Shown: positions 37,807 through 46,442, counted from the first letter of the stretch. The stretch: DNA of 64,000 nucleotides from Methylomonas sp. 11b (GCF_000515215.1 NZ_KI911557.1:2067586-2131585); one strand, 5' to 3'. Notes: a model not told the origin generated them from the sequence alone. A program made the numbers and translations.

Positions 37807-39117
37807 ATGAAGAATGCTACCGCCTTTGATAATACCGCCTATGCGCCGCTTGCGGCCAGAATGCGGCCAACTACGCTGGACGATTTCATCGGTCAGCAGC
37901 ATCTGCTCGGCAAAGGCAAATCGCTGCGCGTGGCTATCGAACAAGGCGTGCCGCACTCGCTGGTATTTTGGGGGCCACCCGGAGTCGGAAAAACCACTTT
38001 GGCCAAAATCATCGCCGCCAGCGCGCATTGCCATTTCATCGAATTGTCGGCGGTGATGGCCGGCGTGAAAGAAATCAGGGCGGCGGTAGCCGAGGCGGAA
38101 GAAGTCAAACAGAGCCGCAATCTGAATACGGTGGTGTTTATCGACGAGATTCACCGCTTTTCCAAAAGCCAACAGGATTCGCTGTTGGCCCCCATCGAAA
38201 GCGGCGCGATTATTTTATTCGGCGCCACCACAGAGAATCCTTCGTTCGAGTTGAATAACGCCTTACTGTCCCGACTGCGGGTCTACGTGATGCGCAGCAT
38301 CGAGACCAAAGATCTGGAGGCCTTGTTAAATAATGCATTGACTGACTCAGAACGCGGACTGGGTAGCCGCAATTTGCAGATCGACGCGGATGTGTTGACC
38401 ATGATCGCCAAAGCCGCCGACGGCGACGCCCGCCGCTGTTTAAACATCCTGCAAATCGCCGCCGATCTGGCGGAAAACATCGACGGCCGGGAAACCGTGA
38501 ATCGCGAAGTATTGGACGAAGTGCTGCTGGGCCATGCCAATCGCTTCGACAAGGGCGGCGATATTTTCTACGATCAAATCTCTGCCTTACATAAATCGGT
38601 ACGTGGCACCGACCCGGACGCCGCGCTGTACTGGTTTGCCAGAATGCTGGACGGCGGCTGCGATCCTTTGTATATCGCCCGCCGAGTTATTCGGATGGCA
38701 TCCGAAGACATAGGCAACGCCGACCCGAGAGGCCTGGAATTGGCGTTGAATGCTACCAACGCTTACGAGCGGCTGGGCAGCCCCGAAGGCGAACTATCGC
38801 TGGCGCAAGCCATCGTTTACCTGGCCTGCGCGCCGAAAAGCAATGCGGTTTACGTGGCCTACAAAGCCGCCATGGCGGACGCTCGCAACTGCGGCTCGCT
38901 GGAAGTACCCATCCATTTACGCAATGCGCCAACCAAATTAATGAAGGAACTGGGACACGGTGCGGACTATCGCTACGCCCATGACGAAAAAAATGCTTAT
39001 GCCGCCGGCGAAAACTATTTCCCGGAATCGTTAAAAGCCCGGCAGTATTATTTTCCGGCGGAACGTGGTTTGGAAATAAAAATAAAAGAGAAACTGAATT
39101 TCCTGCGGAAATTATAA
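37807..39117 (+). CDS. rarA: Replication-associated recombination protein A
   Basis: RarA (MgsA) is an AAA+ ATPase related to clamp loaders that acts at stalled forks. The protein has PLAARMRP near the N-terminus, Walker A FWGPPGVGKTTLA, Walker B VVFIDEIHRF, sensor-1 LFGATTENPSFELN and the C-terminal tetramerisation region with RGTDPDAALYWFARML. The frame is open from 37768; the start at 37807 gives an N-terminus of family-typical length, but neither site has a strong ribosome-binding sequence. Confidence 0.93.
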   Translation: MKNATAFDNTAYAPLAARMRPTTLDDFIGQQHLLGKGKSLRVAIEQGVPHSLVFWGPPGVGKTTLAKIIAASAHCHFIELSAVMAGVKEIRAAVAEAEEVKQSRNLNTVVFIDEIHRFSKSQQDSLLAPIESGAIILFGATTENPSFELNNALLSRLRVYVMRSIETKDLEALLNNALTDSERGLGSRNLQIDADVLTMIAKAADGDARRCLNILQIAADLAENIDGRETVNREVLDEVLLGHANRFDKGGDIFYDQISALHKSVRGTDPDAALYWFARMLDGGCDPLYIARRVIRMASEDIGNADPRGLELALNATNAYERLGSPEGELSLAQAIVYLACAPKSNAVYVAYKAAMADARNCGSLEVPIHLRNAPTKLMKELGHGADYRYAHDEKNAYAAGENYFPESLKARQYYFPAERGLEIKIKEKLNFLRKL

Positions 39118-39250
39118 GAATTGAAAACTGGATGCAATCTTTTGGCGGCTATAATTTTAACTACAGCAAAACACCATTAAAAACTCGATTATAACTGGAA
39201 TATATAGATAGCGGAATTAACTGATTCGCTCTGCGCTTATGGTAGCGGGC

Positions 39251-39286
39251 AAAAAAAACTCCCATAAACCAAGGAATCTATGGGAG
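39251..39286 (-). terminator. Rho-independent terminator of the 53-aa gene
   Basis: On the minus strand CTCCCATA pairs perfectly with TATGGGAG (forward 39279-39286 and 39259-39266) and is followed by eight T residues. Confidence 0.85.
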
Positions 39287-39346
39287 CATGGAAGCAAACG
39301 CATGATGGAAGATCGTTTGCAAGTCTCTGACTATAGGAGAAAACTT

Positions 39347-39508
39347 TCAACTCTTAACTGCTTGCGCACGATTATTTAATAAAATCGTGCTCCATACTGC
39401 TGCCACCCCAAACATCATTGTTGACAATATAAACTGTCCTGAAACAAAAGCGACTATACCTAAAAACGATACAGAACCAATAAACATGTCTTTTTTTAAT
39501 TCGTTCAT
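39347..39508 (-). CDS. Small membrane protein, 53 aa
   Basis: A frame too short for routine calling begins with ATG at 39508, preceded by AGGTGG at about 7 bases, and ends at TGA 39347. The 53 residues start MNELKKDMFIGSVSF and form one or two hydrophobic helices (about 9-45), finishing with NNRAQAVKS. A strong terminator lies 60 bases downstream on the same strand, which supports independent transcription. No family is recognised. The remaining parts of the 39118-39888 gap show nothing else except the promoter at 39836. Confidence 0.6.
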   Translation of the reverse strand: MNELKKDMFIGSVSFLGIVAFVSGQFILSTMMFGVAAVWSTILLNNRAQAVKS

Positions 39509-39835
39509 TTGCGCCACCTAATATAAAAAAATAATAATTAAAACTGTTAATAATTTTTTAAATCATCCCAAAACTTCTTCAAAGCCCTGTTCGAAAACGT
39601 GGCTTAAGTAAAACTCAAAATCGGATCATCCGCCACTGGCAATAGATAAATTTTGAATAGCACTCGCATTATTTAACTTTAGATATTATTGATATCCGCT
39701 GTAACCCTGATTAACTCTGGAGTTTGCTTGTCTATGTTTATTGCGTTTTAAAACCCAATGCCGAATATGTGAATCTATTCACAATCGAATGCTCGCGCGC
39801 TGTCTACCTGCCAAGAACCCAGCGACCAAGCCAAG

Positions 39836-39863
39836 TTGAACTACACCGACTCCAGCTTATAAT
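39836..39863 (+). promoter_or_regulatory. Sigma-70 promoter of the DUF2959 gene
   Basis: TTGAAC (39836-39841) and a perfect TATAAT (39858-39863) are spaced by 16 bases, 25 bases before the start codon at 39889. This placement also argues against the longer open frame starting at 39724. Confidence 0.7.
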
Positions 39864-39888
39864 GCGCTCACCCATCCAAGGAGCTTTT

Positions 39889-40536
39889 ATGAAATACAGT
39901 TCGCGTTTTATGTTGTTTTTGTTGACGTTTGGCTTAGCCGCCTGTTCCAGCGCGTATTACAGCGGCCTGGAGAAAATCGGCATCCCTAAACGTGAAGTGA
40001 TGGTGCATCGCGTGGAAAAAGCCCGCGATACCCAGGAAGAAACCAAGCAACAATTTAAATCGGCACTCGAACAATTCACCGTGATGACTAATTTTAAGGG
40101 CGGCGATTTGGAAGCCACCTACAACAAACTTAACGGTGAATATGAGGCCAGCGTGAAAAAGGCCGAGGAAGTTAACAAACGCATCGCCGACATAGAAGAC
40201 GTCTCCAGCGCACTGTTCAGCGAATGGGAAACCGAACTAAGCCAATACAGTAATGCCTCGCTAAGACGGAATAGTCAGCAAAAATTGACAGCCACCAAAG
40301 CGCACTATCAACAACTGATTGAGGCAATGCGCAAAGCCGAAACCAAAATCGAGCCAGTGCTCAGCGTGTTTCGCGATCAGGTGCTCTATCTAAAACACAA
40401 CCTGAATGCTCAAGCCATCGCCTCGCTAAAAGGCCAGTTGGACTCGGTTAAATCCGATGTATCGGCCTTGGTAGTGGAAATGGAAAAATCGATTAATGAG
40501 GCGGACGGGTTTATCAAGACTATGGAAAAGCAATAG
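39889..40536 (+). CDS. DUF2959 family lipoprotein
   Basis: Start ATG 39889 has AAGGAG at 39878-39883. The 215-residue product has a lipoprotein signal, with the lipobox cysteine near residue 19 in FGLAACSS. A mainly coiled-coil mature part begins SAYYSGLEKIGIPKREVMV, the DUF2959 signature. The family is periplasmic and uncharacterised. It is a single-gene unit: a sigma-70 promoter lies directly upstream and a shared hairpin at 40595-40620 follows. Confidence 0.88.
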   Translation: MKYSSRFMLFLLTFGLAACSSAYYSGLEKIGIPKREVMVHRVEKARDTQEETKQQFKSALEQFTVMTNFKGGDLEATYNKLNGEYEASVKKAEEVNKRIADIEDVSSALFSEWETELSQYSNASLRRNSQQKLTATKAHYQQLIEAMRKAETKIEPVLSVFRDQVLYLKHNLNAQAIASLKGQLDSVKSDVSALVVEMEKSINEADGFIKTMEKQ

Positions 40537-40588
40537 CGCTTCTCCACCAAGCTATTCTGATTAAAGCAAAGGCAGACAATTTTAGAAC

Positions 40589-40620
40589 CGAAAACTTACC
40601 CTCTCAACGGAGAGGGTAAG
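40589..40620 (-). terminator. Hairpin ending the NafY-like operon
   Basis: CTTACCCTCT (40595-40604) pairs perfectly with AGAGGGTAAG (40611-40620) around a 6-base loop; on the minus strand it is followed by TTTTC. It lies between convergent genes and could serve both. Confidence 0.65.
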
Positions 40621-40638
40621 ATGCACGATTTTCGAATC

Positions 40639-41346
40639 TTATTCCTGATGAGCAAACCGCTTCCGCTCCTCGGCACTTTTACCGAGGGCTTTCGCCATCC
40701 AAGGCGGCGCGGCATCGAACACTTTCTGAAACTCGGTGAGTTTCTCCACCGCGTCGATAACATCGGGTTCCTTGATCGGATAAATATCCGCACGTATCAC
40801 TTTCGCGGCCGCCGGTCCGCCGATGGATTGCACGAACAGCACATGGCAATCCTTGATCATATTAGCCCGGAACAGATTTCTGTCTTCCGCACTATCGGCT
40901 TCCACAGTAGAGCGAATGTCGATCAAGCGCATATCGCTTTTGGACAATTGATAGACCAAAAACCGAATGCAGGAACCAAAATGCCCATTCAATAGCTGAC
41001 CGCTATTGGAGGCAATCGCCACCCGAATCGATTCCGGAATATCGCCGTCTTTGTAAGGCATAATCTCCGGCAGACCTTCGTCTTCCTCTTCCTCGCCCCA
41101 CAAATACCTGACCGCCAGCTTGATGTTTTCCAGACCGATGCCGATATCTTCGCCGTCTTCCTCGCCATCCAGACTACCGATGCCGGTCTTCAGGTTGGTG
41201 ACAGTAATCGACTTCAGTTTCTCGTCGTCCAGCGGCGAGCCGACTTTCTCGTGCAACACACCGATCAACTTCGGCACATCCACTCCCGGCAAAATCCGCG
41301 AAGCCAATGCGATACGCAAAGCCAGATCTCGTGATAATTGTTCCAT
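40639..41346 (-). CDS. NafY/NifX-like dinitrogenase cofactor-binding protein
   Basis: Start ATG 41346 has AAAGGGTGACGCT before it. The 235-residue protein has an N-terminal helical domain (about 1-60, ALRIALASRILPGVDVPKL) like the apodinitrogenase-binding domain of NafY. An acidic linker (about 75-105) and a C-terminal NifX/NifB-type FeMo-cofactor domain follow (RVAIASNSGQLLNGHFGSC, KDCHVLFVQSIGGPAAAKV). NafY carries FeMo-co to apo-dinitrogenase. It is the third gene behind a sigma-54/NifA-type promoter, fitting a nitrogen-fixation role. The nitrogenase structural genes are not in the window. Confidence 0.85.
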   Translation of the reverse strand: MEQLSRDLALRIALASRILPGVDVPKLIGVLHEKVGSPLDDEKLKSITVTNLKTGIGSLDGEEDGEDIGIGLENIKLAVRYLWGEEEEDEGLPEIMPYKDGDIPESIRVAIASNSGQLLNGHFGSCIRFLVYQLSKSDMRLIDIRSTVEADSAEDRNLFRANMIKDCHVLFVQSIGGPAAAKVIRADIYPIKEPDVIDAVEKLTEFQKVFDAAPPWMAKALGKSAEERKRFAHQE

Positions 41347-41356
41347 AGCGTCACCC

Positions 41357-41665
41357 TTAAAGTTTGTGCTGTTCTTTCCAGTCGGCATAGCCGCCGGCCA
41401 AGCTGTAGACTTGTTGAAAACCGAAATCACCGAACATTTCAGCCAAATGCTCGCTGGCATGCCCGTAATAGCAATAGATCAGCAAAGGCTTGGCCTTGTC
41501 GGCTTTTTTCAGCAACGAATCGCGTAATTGCTCGTGGACATGCATGGCATTTTCAATATGCCCAGCCCGGTAATCCTTAAGATCGCGACAATCCAGAATC
41601 ATCGGTTGCTGCTCCGCAATTAGCTGTTCGGAATCGGCCGTGGAGATAGTTTTGAAATTTTTCAT
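41357..41665 (-). CDS. Rhodanese-like sulfurtransferase domain protein
   Basis: The 102-residue single-domain protein has ILDCRDLKDYRAGHIENA and the active-site loop CYYGHAS with the persulfide-forming cysteine, then GGYADWK at the end. Rhodanese-like genes recur in nif regions, where they may supply sulfane sulfur for iron-sulfur cluster assembly. Here the role is inferred from the operon: it lies between the 191-aa unknown gene and the NafY-like gene, with 36 and 10 base gaps. Confidence 0.88.
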   Translation of the reverse strand: MKNFKTISTADSEQLIAEQQPMILDCRDLKDYRAGHIENAMHVHEQLRDSLLKKADKAKPLLIYCYYGHASEHLAEMFGDFGFQQVYSLAGGYADWKEQHKL

Positions 41666-41701
41666 AGCACTAACACCCTCACCAGGCTCAAGACGCCAAC
41701 C

Positions 41702-42277
41702 CTAAACCGGCCCACCGGCTAAATCTTTCTTAACTTCGATAGTTTGCGACAGAGCAGCCTCCAGACTAATAGGCTCGGCTTTGATTTTATAGCCCTTAGC
41801 CGCCTCGTATGCGGTGATTACCTTGTCTTCGCCGGACTGGCCCTTCAGATCGGATTTTTCGATATATAGCTCTTCCAACATCAAGTTCCAGATCATACCT
41901 TCCTGATGCGGCAATAAATTGAAAACAACGCCATCTAAAACGATTTGCATCGGCTTAGCGATGTTTTGCACGTAAAACAGGGTGACGGTTTCCGGGGTCA
42001 ACGCTTCTTTATATTTTTCGACAAATACCGGCAAGTCTTCCAATTGGAAAAACAGGCCGTTGATGAACAAAATCTTGTCGGCATCGGCCAATATCGCTGA
42101 TTGATTAATCACCATCTCCGGGGTTTTCCGGTCACGGATATTCGTCGACCCTTCACGCAACTCACCTTCCACTAACACCAAGTCGCCGCGAAACGCGGAA
42201 AGCCCGGCAGTGCTGGTTTTGCCGACTAAGGTGGTAATCCATAAAAGCCCTTGGCTGTCGTATTTTTCAAGTAGCAT
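41702..42277 (-). CDS. Nif-associated protein of unknown function, 191 aa
   Basis: Start ATG 42277 is preceded by GGGGA; the frame is open further but upstream codons would overlap the promoter. The soluble product begins MLLEKYDSQGLLWIT and includes a central beta-rich stretch (VTLFYVQNIAKPMQIVLDG). I recognise no family. It is the first gene of a three-gene operon directly downstream of a sigma-54 promoter, so it should be expressed with nitrogenase. Codon use and composition look like those of its neighbours. Confidence 0.7.
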   Translation of the reverse strand: MLLEKYDSQGLLWITTLVGKTSTAGLSAFRGDLVLVEGELREGSTNIRDRKTPEMVINQSAILADADKILFINGLFFQLEDLPVFVEKYKEALTPETVTLFYVQNIAKPMQIVLDGVVFNLLPHQEGMIWNLMLEELYIEKSDLKGQSGEDKVITAYEAAKGYKIKAEPISLEAALSQTIEVKKDLAGGPV

Positions 42278-42330
42278 TTGCTTAAATCCCCAATGAAAGG
42301 TAATGAATGAAAAGTAGTTAACAGCTTGCA

Positions 42331-42347
42331 AGCAAAACACTTGCCAG
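42331..42347 (-). promoter_or_regulatory. Sigma-54 (-24/-12) promoter
   Basis: The minus strand reads CTGGCAAGTGTTTTGCT: GG and GC are exactly 10 bases apart and only one consensus base differs (TGGCA-A instead of TGGCA-C). Transcription would start near 42320, about 43 bases before the ATG at 42277. Confidence 0.8.
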
Positions 42348-42453
42348 GACGACTAAAACCACATCAAAGCCATGGTTGATAAGGTTTTTACTTGGTTTTT
42401 TGATGAGAATAGTTCGTAGAAATATGCCGTTTGGCAGCGGCACAGCCCGACAA

Positions 42454-42469
42454 TGTAGTAAACACGACA
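42454..42469. promoter_or_regulatory. NifA upstream activator sequence
   Basis: TGT-N10-ACA is matched exactly (TGT at 42454-42456, ACA at 42467-42469), 107 bases upstream of the sigma-54 promoter, the usual distance for NifA sites. Confidence 0.7.
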
Positions 42470-42530
42470 ATTATCGAATGATGCTTATTTAAGATTTGTA
42501 GGATTTATAACGAAATTTTTATCGGGCTAG

Positions 42531-43367
42531 CTAACAGTCACCGGCAGGCATCAGTGCAGCCAGGATTACGGCATTGCTCTTAAATACCGCTGCCGCATTG
42601 ACGCCTGGTTTTAGCGCAAGAACCTCGGCACTCGCTTGAGTAATAGTCGCGGCAATAGTTTCGCCGCTGGGTAGCTGGATGATCACTTCAGAATCCACTC
42701 CATCAAAATGAATGCGAATCACGCGGCCAGCCAGACGATTCCGCGCCGAAAACAGATGCAATCCACCATCATCAGCCAATACCAAAATGTCCGGCGCATT
42801 GACCAGCACCACTGCGTCGCCGCCTACCTTAAGCTCCAAGTTTACAAGCGTTGCCAGCGGCACGCTGGCAACTACTTGCTCTCCACCCTTCAAAGACACA
42901 AACACTTCGGCGTTTACCGAACCAGAGTTGATCCTGGCAATCGTTCCGGACAGCTGGTTTCTGGCACTGGTTTTGATCACCTGTCGTTTCAACAAAAGCA
43001 TTACATCCGGATCGTCGATCAAGCTTTGATTCAGTTGCTGCAAAAGGGCGCGATGCTGATCCTCTAGGCGGGTGAATAACTTCAGTAAGGATAAACCCGC
43101 CGCTGTTAGCGTGGTCCCCCCGCCCTTGCTGCCACCCGTCGCAGTGGCTATTAAAACCTTGGGAGCCAAATTATTTGCCCGCTCTATCATTTGCCATGCG
43201 CCCTTGTAACTTAATCCGGCCTGCTTGGCCGCTTGATTGATCGAACCGCTTTGTTCTATTGCCCGTAGCAAGCTAATCATGCGATTGTCCAATATGCCGG
43301 CTAGGCGTAATTCGCCTTCAAGCCAAGGAGGCTCTGGTCTGTTTGGATTTTTCTCTGCTGTAGACAT
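42531..43367 (-). CDS. modE: Molybdate-responsive transcriptional regulator ModE
   Basis: The 278-residue protein has a LysR-type winged helix (about 20-110: LLRAIEQSGSINQAAKQAGLSYKGAWQMIERAN) and two TOBE/Mop molybdate-binding domains in tandem, starting TSARNQLSGTIARI (about 131) and FSARNRLAGRVIRI (about 205). This is the architecture of E. coli ModE, which binds DNA when loaded with molybdate. A matching 24-bp operator lies in the divergent intergenic region at 43465-43488, so it probably represses the porin-modA-molbindin-modC arm. Confidence 0.94.
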   Translation of the reverse strand: MSTAEKNPNRPEPPWLEGELRLAGILDNRMISLLRAIEQSGSINQAAKQAGLSYKGAWQMIERANNLAPKVLIATATGGSKGGGTTLTAAGLSLLKLFTRLEDQHRALLQQLNQSLIDDPDVMLLLKRQVIKTSARNQLSGTIARINSGSVNAEVFVSLKGGEQVVASVPLATLVNLELKVGGDAVVLVNAPDILVLADDGGLHLFSARNRLAGRVIRIHFDGVDSEVIIQLPSGETIAATITQASAEVLALKPGVNAAAVFKSNAVILAALMPAGDC

Positions 43368-43464
43368 TATTCAATTTATCTATCTAATTTTTTAATGGCC
43401 TATTTAAAAAATAAACTGCCGACTACCATTATTTCCCCAATTGAAATAAGTTATTTTTGTTTTT

Positions 43465-43488
43465 CGTTATTTACTTTCGTACATAACG
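43465..43488. promoter_or_regulatory. ModE operator
   Basis: CGTTAT-N12-ATAACG matches the spacing and ends of the E. coli modA ModE site, and the repeat extends to TTTTCGTTAT/ATAACGAAAA. It overlaps a plausible sigma-70 promoter (TTGTTT at 43457-43462, 17 bases, TACATA at 43480-43485) reading towards the porin gene. Confidence 0.85.
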
Positions 43489-43600
43489 AAAAGTAGACTG
43501 CCAACACTCCCTGGCAGGAATGAAACACCATAGCAAAATCAGACAAAAGCCAGGACATTATCATAAACCCAGCGCATTTAACCGGCTTAATAGGTGAAAC

Positions 43601-45097
43601 ATGGCCCCCAAAAACCGTTATCGCAAAGCATCTTTTCTCACGGCACTGAGTGCGATCACAGCGAATAATCTTTACATTGACGCTAGCGAGGCCGCGGAAA
43701 ATAAAACCTACAGCAAGCCACCCATGGCCGCCTTTTCCAGTCAGATGCCGGATGCCCTGCTGGGCAACGATAAATTCGAAAAGCCGGTCTGGAATCTACA
43801 TGACACGCTGAATTTGCCAAAGTGGCTATCCGCCTCACTGGAACAGCGCACCCGCTATGAGACTATGGACGGCAGCTTTAAAGCCAACGGCAGAGGCGGC
43901 GATCAACAGATTGCCTTGCAAACCGATTTGTGGCTGCAAGCCAATCTGGGCAAGTTAAGGCTCGGTACCGAGTTTCTGGATGCCCGCGCGCTGGGCGCCG
44001 ATAGCGGTTCCGGCGTAAATAACACCCACGCCGACACTGCGGACTTCATTCAAGGTTACGCCGCGTGGGCAGATCAAAATCTGTTTTACAGCGGTATCGG
44101 CGCTGAAATTGTGGCCGGCCGGCAAACGCTAAATCTGGGCAGTCGCCGCTTAATTGCCCGCAATGCGATGCGCAACGATATCAACAGCTTTACCGGAATA
44201 AAGCTGAGGCTGTTGGACTACGATTCTTGGCAATTTACCGGCTTTGTGACCATGCCGGTCAACCGCTATCCGACCGCCGCTGCGGACATTCTGAACGAGG
44301 TCCACGAGTTCGACGAGGAAGATACCCACACTTGGTTTTCCGGCGGGTTCTTGGAGCTTTACAACTTGGCCTGGAATATCAATAGCGAAGTTTATCTATA
44401 CCATCTCGACGAAGGCGACAGCATCCGCAATCCCACCCGGAATCGCCGCTACTTCACACCCGGCGTGCGCTTTTATCTGAAGCCCAAGAAGGCCAATTTC
44501 GACTTTCAAACCGAAACCATCGGCCAGCTAGGCACCGTCCGTTCCAGTACTGCCGCCAGCAATGGCCGCGATTTGGAGCACGCCGCCTGGTACCAGCACG
44601 CCGATGTCGGCTATACCTTCGACGCCCCTTGGTCTCCGCGTTTCGCGTTGGAATACGACTATGCCAGCGGGGATGAAAACCCTAACAACAATCAAGACCA
44701 GCGCTTCGACACCTTGTACGGTGCCCGACGCTTCGAGTTCGGCGCGACCGGTATGTATGGCGCGTTCGCCCGCAGCAATATCAGTACGCCCGGCTACCGC
44801 ATCGCTGCCGCGCCGCGCAACGATGTGCAGCTTGGACTGAGTCACCGTTTTTATTGGCTGGCATCGGACAGAGACAGTTGGACCACGGCCAGTTTGCAAG
44901 ATACCGGCGGTCGGAGCGGTGATTTCGTCGGTCAACAATTGGAATTGACCGCGCGTTGGGATTTTAACAGCAGTTTGAATTTCGAAACCGGCTGGGCGCA
45001 TTTGTTCAAGGGCGAATTTGCAAAAAGAGCGCCGTCGGCACCGACTATTAAAGACGACGTCGATTATGTTTACGTGCAGAGCCAATTACGGTTTTAG
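43601..45097 (+). CDS. Outer-membrane porin, alginate-export family
   Basis: The 498-residue protein has a signal peptide-like N-terminus and the alginate-export beta-barrel domain: LSASLEQRTRYETMDG, TDLWLQANLGKLRLGTEF, VAGRQTLNLGSRRLIARN, and a terminal aromatic strand ending QLRF for Bam-dependent insertion. Family members are channels for anionic polymers or small solutes. Here it sits 113 bases downstream of a ModE operator and 36 bases upstream of modA, so passage of molybdate or other oxyanions through the outer membrane is a reasonable inference. No alginate genes are nearby. Confidence 0.85.
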   Translation: MAPKNRYRKASFLTALSAITANNLYIDASEAAENKTYSKPPMAAFSSQMPDALLGNDKFEKPVWNLHDTLNLPKWLSASLEQRTRYETMDGSFKANGRGGDQQIALQTDLWLQANLGKLRLGTEFLDARALGADSGSGVNNTHADTADFIQGYAAWADQNLFYSGIGAEIVAGRQTLNLGSRRLIARNAMRNDINSFTGIKLRLLDYDSWQFTGFVTMPVNRYPTAAADILNEVHEFDEEDTHTWFSGGFLELYNLAWNINSEVYLYHLDEGDSIRNPTRNRRYFTPGVRFYLKPKKANFDFQTETIGQLGTVRSSTAASNGRDLEHAAWYQHADVGYTFDAPWSPRFALEYDYASGDENPNNNQDQRFDTLYGARRFEFGATGMYGAFARSNISTPGYRIAAAPRNDVQLGLSHRFYWLASDRDSWTTASLQDTGGRSGDFVGQQLELTARWDFNSSLNFETGWAHLFKGEFAKRAPSAPTIKDDVDYVYVQSQLRF

Positions 45098-45133
45098 CCG
45101 CTACCGATCAGCTTATCATTCAGGAGAAATAGC

Positions 45134-45901
45134 ATGTCGTTTATCGCTTTAAATCGGATAATTTTAGCTTTATCGCTTTTGTCGAGCGCGTTTGCGCAGG
45201 CCGAGACTACGCTGGTTGCGGTCGCCGCCAACTTTACCAAACCCATGACCGAGATCGCTGAGGCGTTCGAGAAAGCTAGCGGCCATAGTGCCAAGCTGTC
45301 GTTCGGTTCGTCCGGCAAATTCGTCGCCCAATTTGAGAACGGGGCACCGTTTGAAGTGTTTTTATCGGCTGACGATAAAAGCCCGTTAAAACTGGAGCAA
45401 TCAGGTTTGGCCGTGGCCGGTAGCCGGTTTACCTATGCCATCGGCAAATTGGTACTGTGGTCCGGCAACCCCGGCTATGTCGACGAGCAAGGCAAAATCT
45501 TGAGCAAGGGCGACTTCAAGCATCTGGCCTTGGCGGACCCTAAACTGGCGCCCTACGGTGCGGCGGCGGTGGAGGTCCTGAAAAACCAAGGCCTATTGGA
45601 AAAACTGCAACCTTTGTTCGTACAAGGCGAAAACATCGCTCAAACTCATCAATTTGTCAGTACCGGCAATGCCGAACTGGGTTTTGTGGCCTTATCGCAA
45701 GTGATCAACAACGGCAAAGTCGGCGCGGGCTCCGGCTGGATCGTGCCGGAAAACCTGCATAGCCCGATCCTGCAAGACGCGGTATTGCTGAAAACCGGTG
45801 CCGAAAATCCGGCCGCGCAAGCTTTGCTGGCTTTTCTGAAAACGCCGCCGGCTTTGGCCATCATAGAAAAATATGGCTATGCCTTACCCGCAGCAAATTA
45901 A
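45134..45901 (+). CDS. modA: Molybdate-binding periplasmic protein ModA
   Basis: The 255-residue protein has a signal peptide (about 1-22, ending SAFAQA) and the ModA fold: VAAANFTKPMTEIAEAFEKASG, SFGSSGKFVAQFENGAPFEVFLSADD, and later ADPKLAPYGAAA. The Ser and Thr/Gly positions that hydrogen-bond the tetrahedral oxyanion are present in FGSSGK and LSADD. AGGAGAAATAGC precedes the ATG. A molbindin gene, not modB, comes next. Confidence 0.94.
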   Translation: MSFIALNRIILALSLLSSAFAQAETTLVAVAANFTKPMTEIAEAFEKASGHSAKLSFGSSGKFVAQFENGAPFEVFLSADDKSPLKLEQSGLAVAGSRFTYAIGKLVLWSGNPGYVDEQGKILSKGDFKHLALADPKLAPYGAAAVEVLKNQGLLEKLQPLFVQGENIAQTHQFVSTGNAELGFVALSQVINNGKVGAGSGWIVPENLHSPILQDAVLLKTGAENPAAQALLAFLKTPPALAIIEKYGYALPAAN

Positions 45902-45957
45902 CGTTTATTCAAACCCTTTATGTTAAGGGCGCTCCCATCCAATCAAGAGGAATTATC

Positions 45958-46386
45958 ATGAAAGCAAGCGCACGTAACCAATTTTCCGGCACCGTCACGG
46001 AAGTCACCATCGGCGCAGTCAACGCCGAAGTGCATGTCGGTTTGAAAGGTGGCGAAACCATCGTCGCCTCGATTACCAAAGACTCCGTCGAAACCTTGGC
46101 GATAGAAACCGGCAAGAAAGTCATCGTGTTGGTAAAAGCGCCGCAAGTCATCGTCGTCACCGATTTCGGCGGTTATCGGATTTCGGCGCGTAACCAATTG
46201 GAAGGTACGGTCACTGACGTTAAGGCGGGCGCTGTGAACACTGAAGTGGATATTGCCCTGCCCGGCGGCGACAAAATCGCCGCTACTGTCACCAACGATA
46301 GCGTGGAAACCTTGGGGCTACGCAAAGGCCAAACTGCCACCGCGGTATTCAAAGCCGGCGCGGTGATTCTCGGCGTGCAGGGTTAA
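45958..46386 (+). CDS. Molbindin with two TOBE/Mop domains
   Basis: The 142-residue protein consists of two Mop repeats, beginning SARNQFSGTVTEV at residue 3 and SARNQLEGTVTDV near residue 75. Each carries the conserved GAVN-x-EV and KDSVETL or NDSVETL pieces that form the oxyanion sites. Such proteins assemble as trimers and buffer cytoplasmic molybdate. A strong AGAGGAATTATC site precedes the ATG. It occupies the position where modB is normally found. Confidence 0.93.
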   Translation: MKASARNQFSGTVTEVTIGAVNAEVHVGLKGGETIVASITKDSVETLAIETGKKVIVLVKAPQVIVVTDFGGYRISARNQLEGTVTDVKAGAVNTEVDIALPGGDKIAATVTNDSVETLGLRKGQTATAVFKAGAVILGVQG

Positions 46387-46442
46387 TATCGTGATCGGCC
46401 CGGCCAACCAGACCGGGTCGACTTTAACCACCGGAGGTGGTC

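Noticed and set aside
44528..45085. 185-codon minus-strand frame inside the porin gene
   Set aside because: The plus-strand porin frame is fully explained; the reverse frame is a by-product of its codon pattern.
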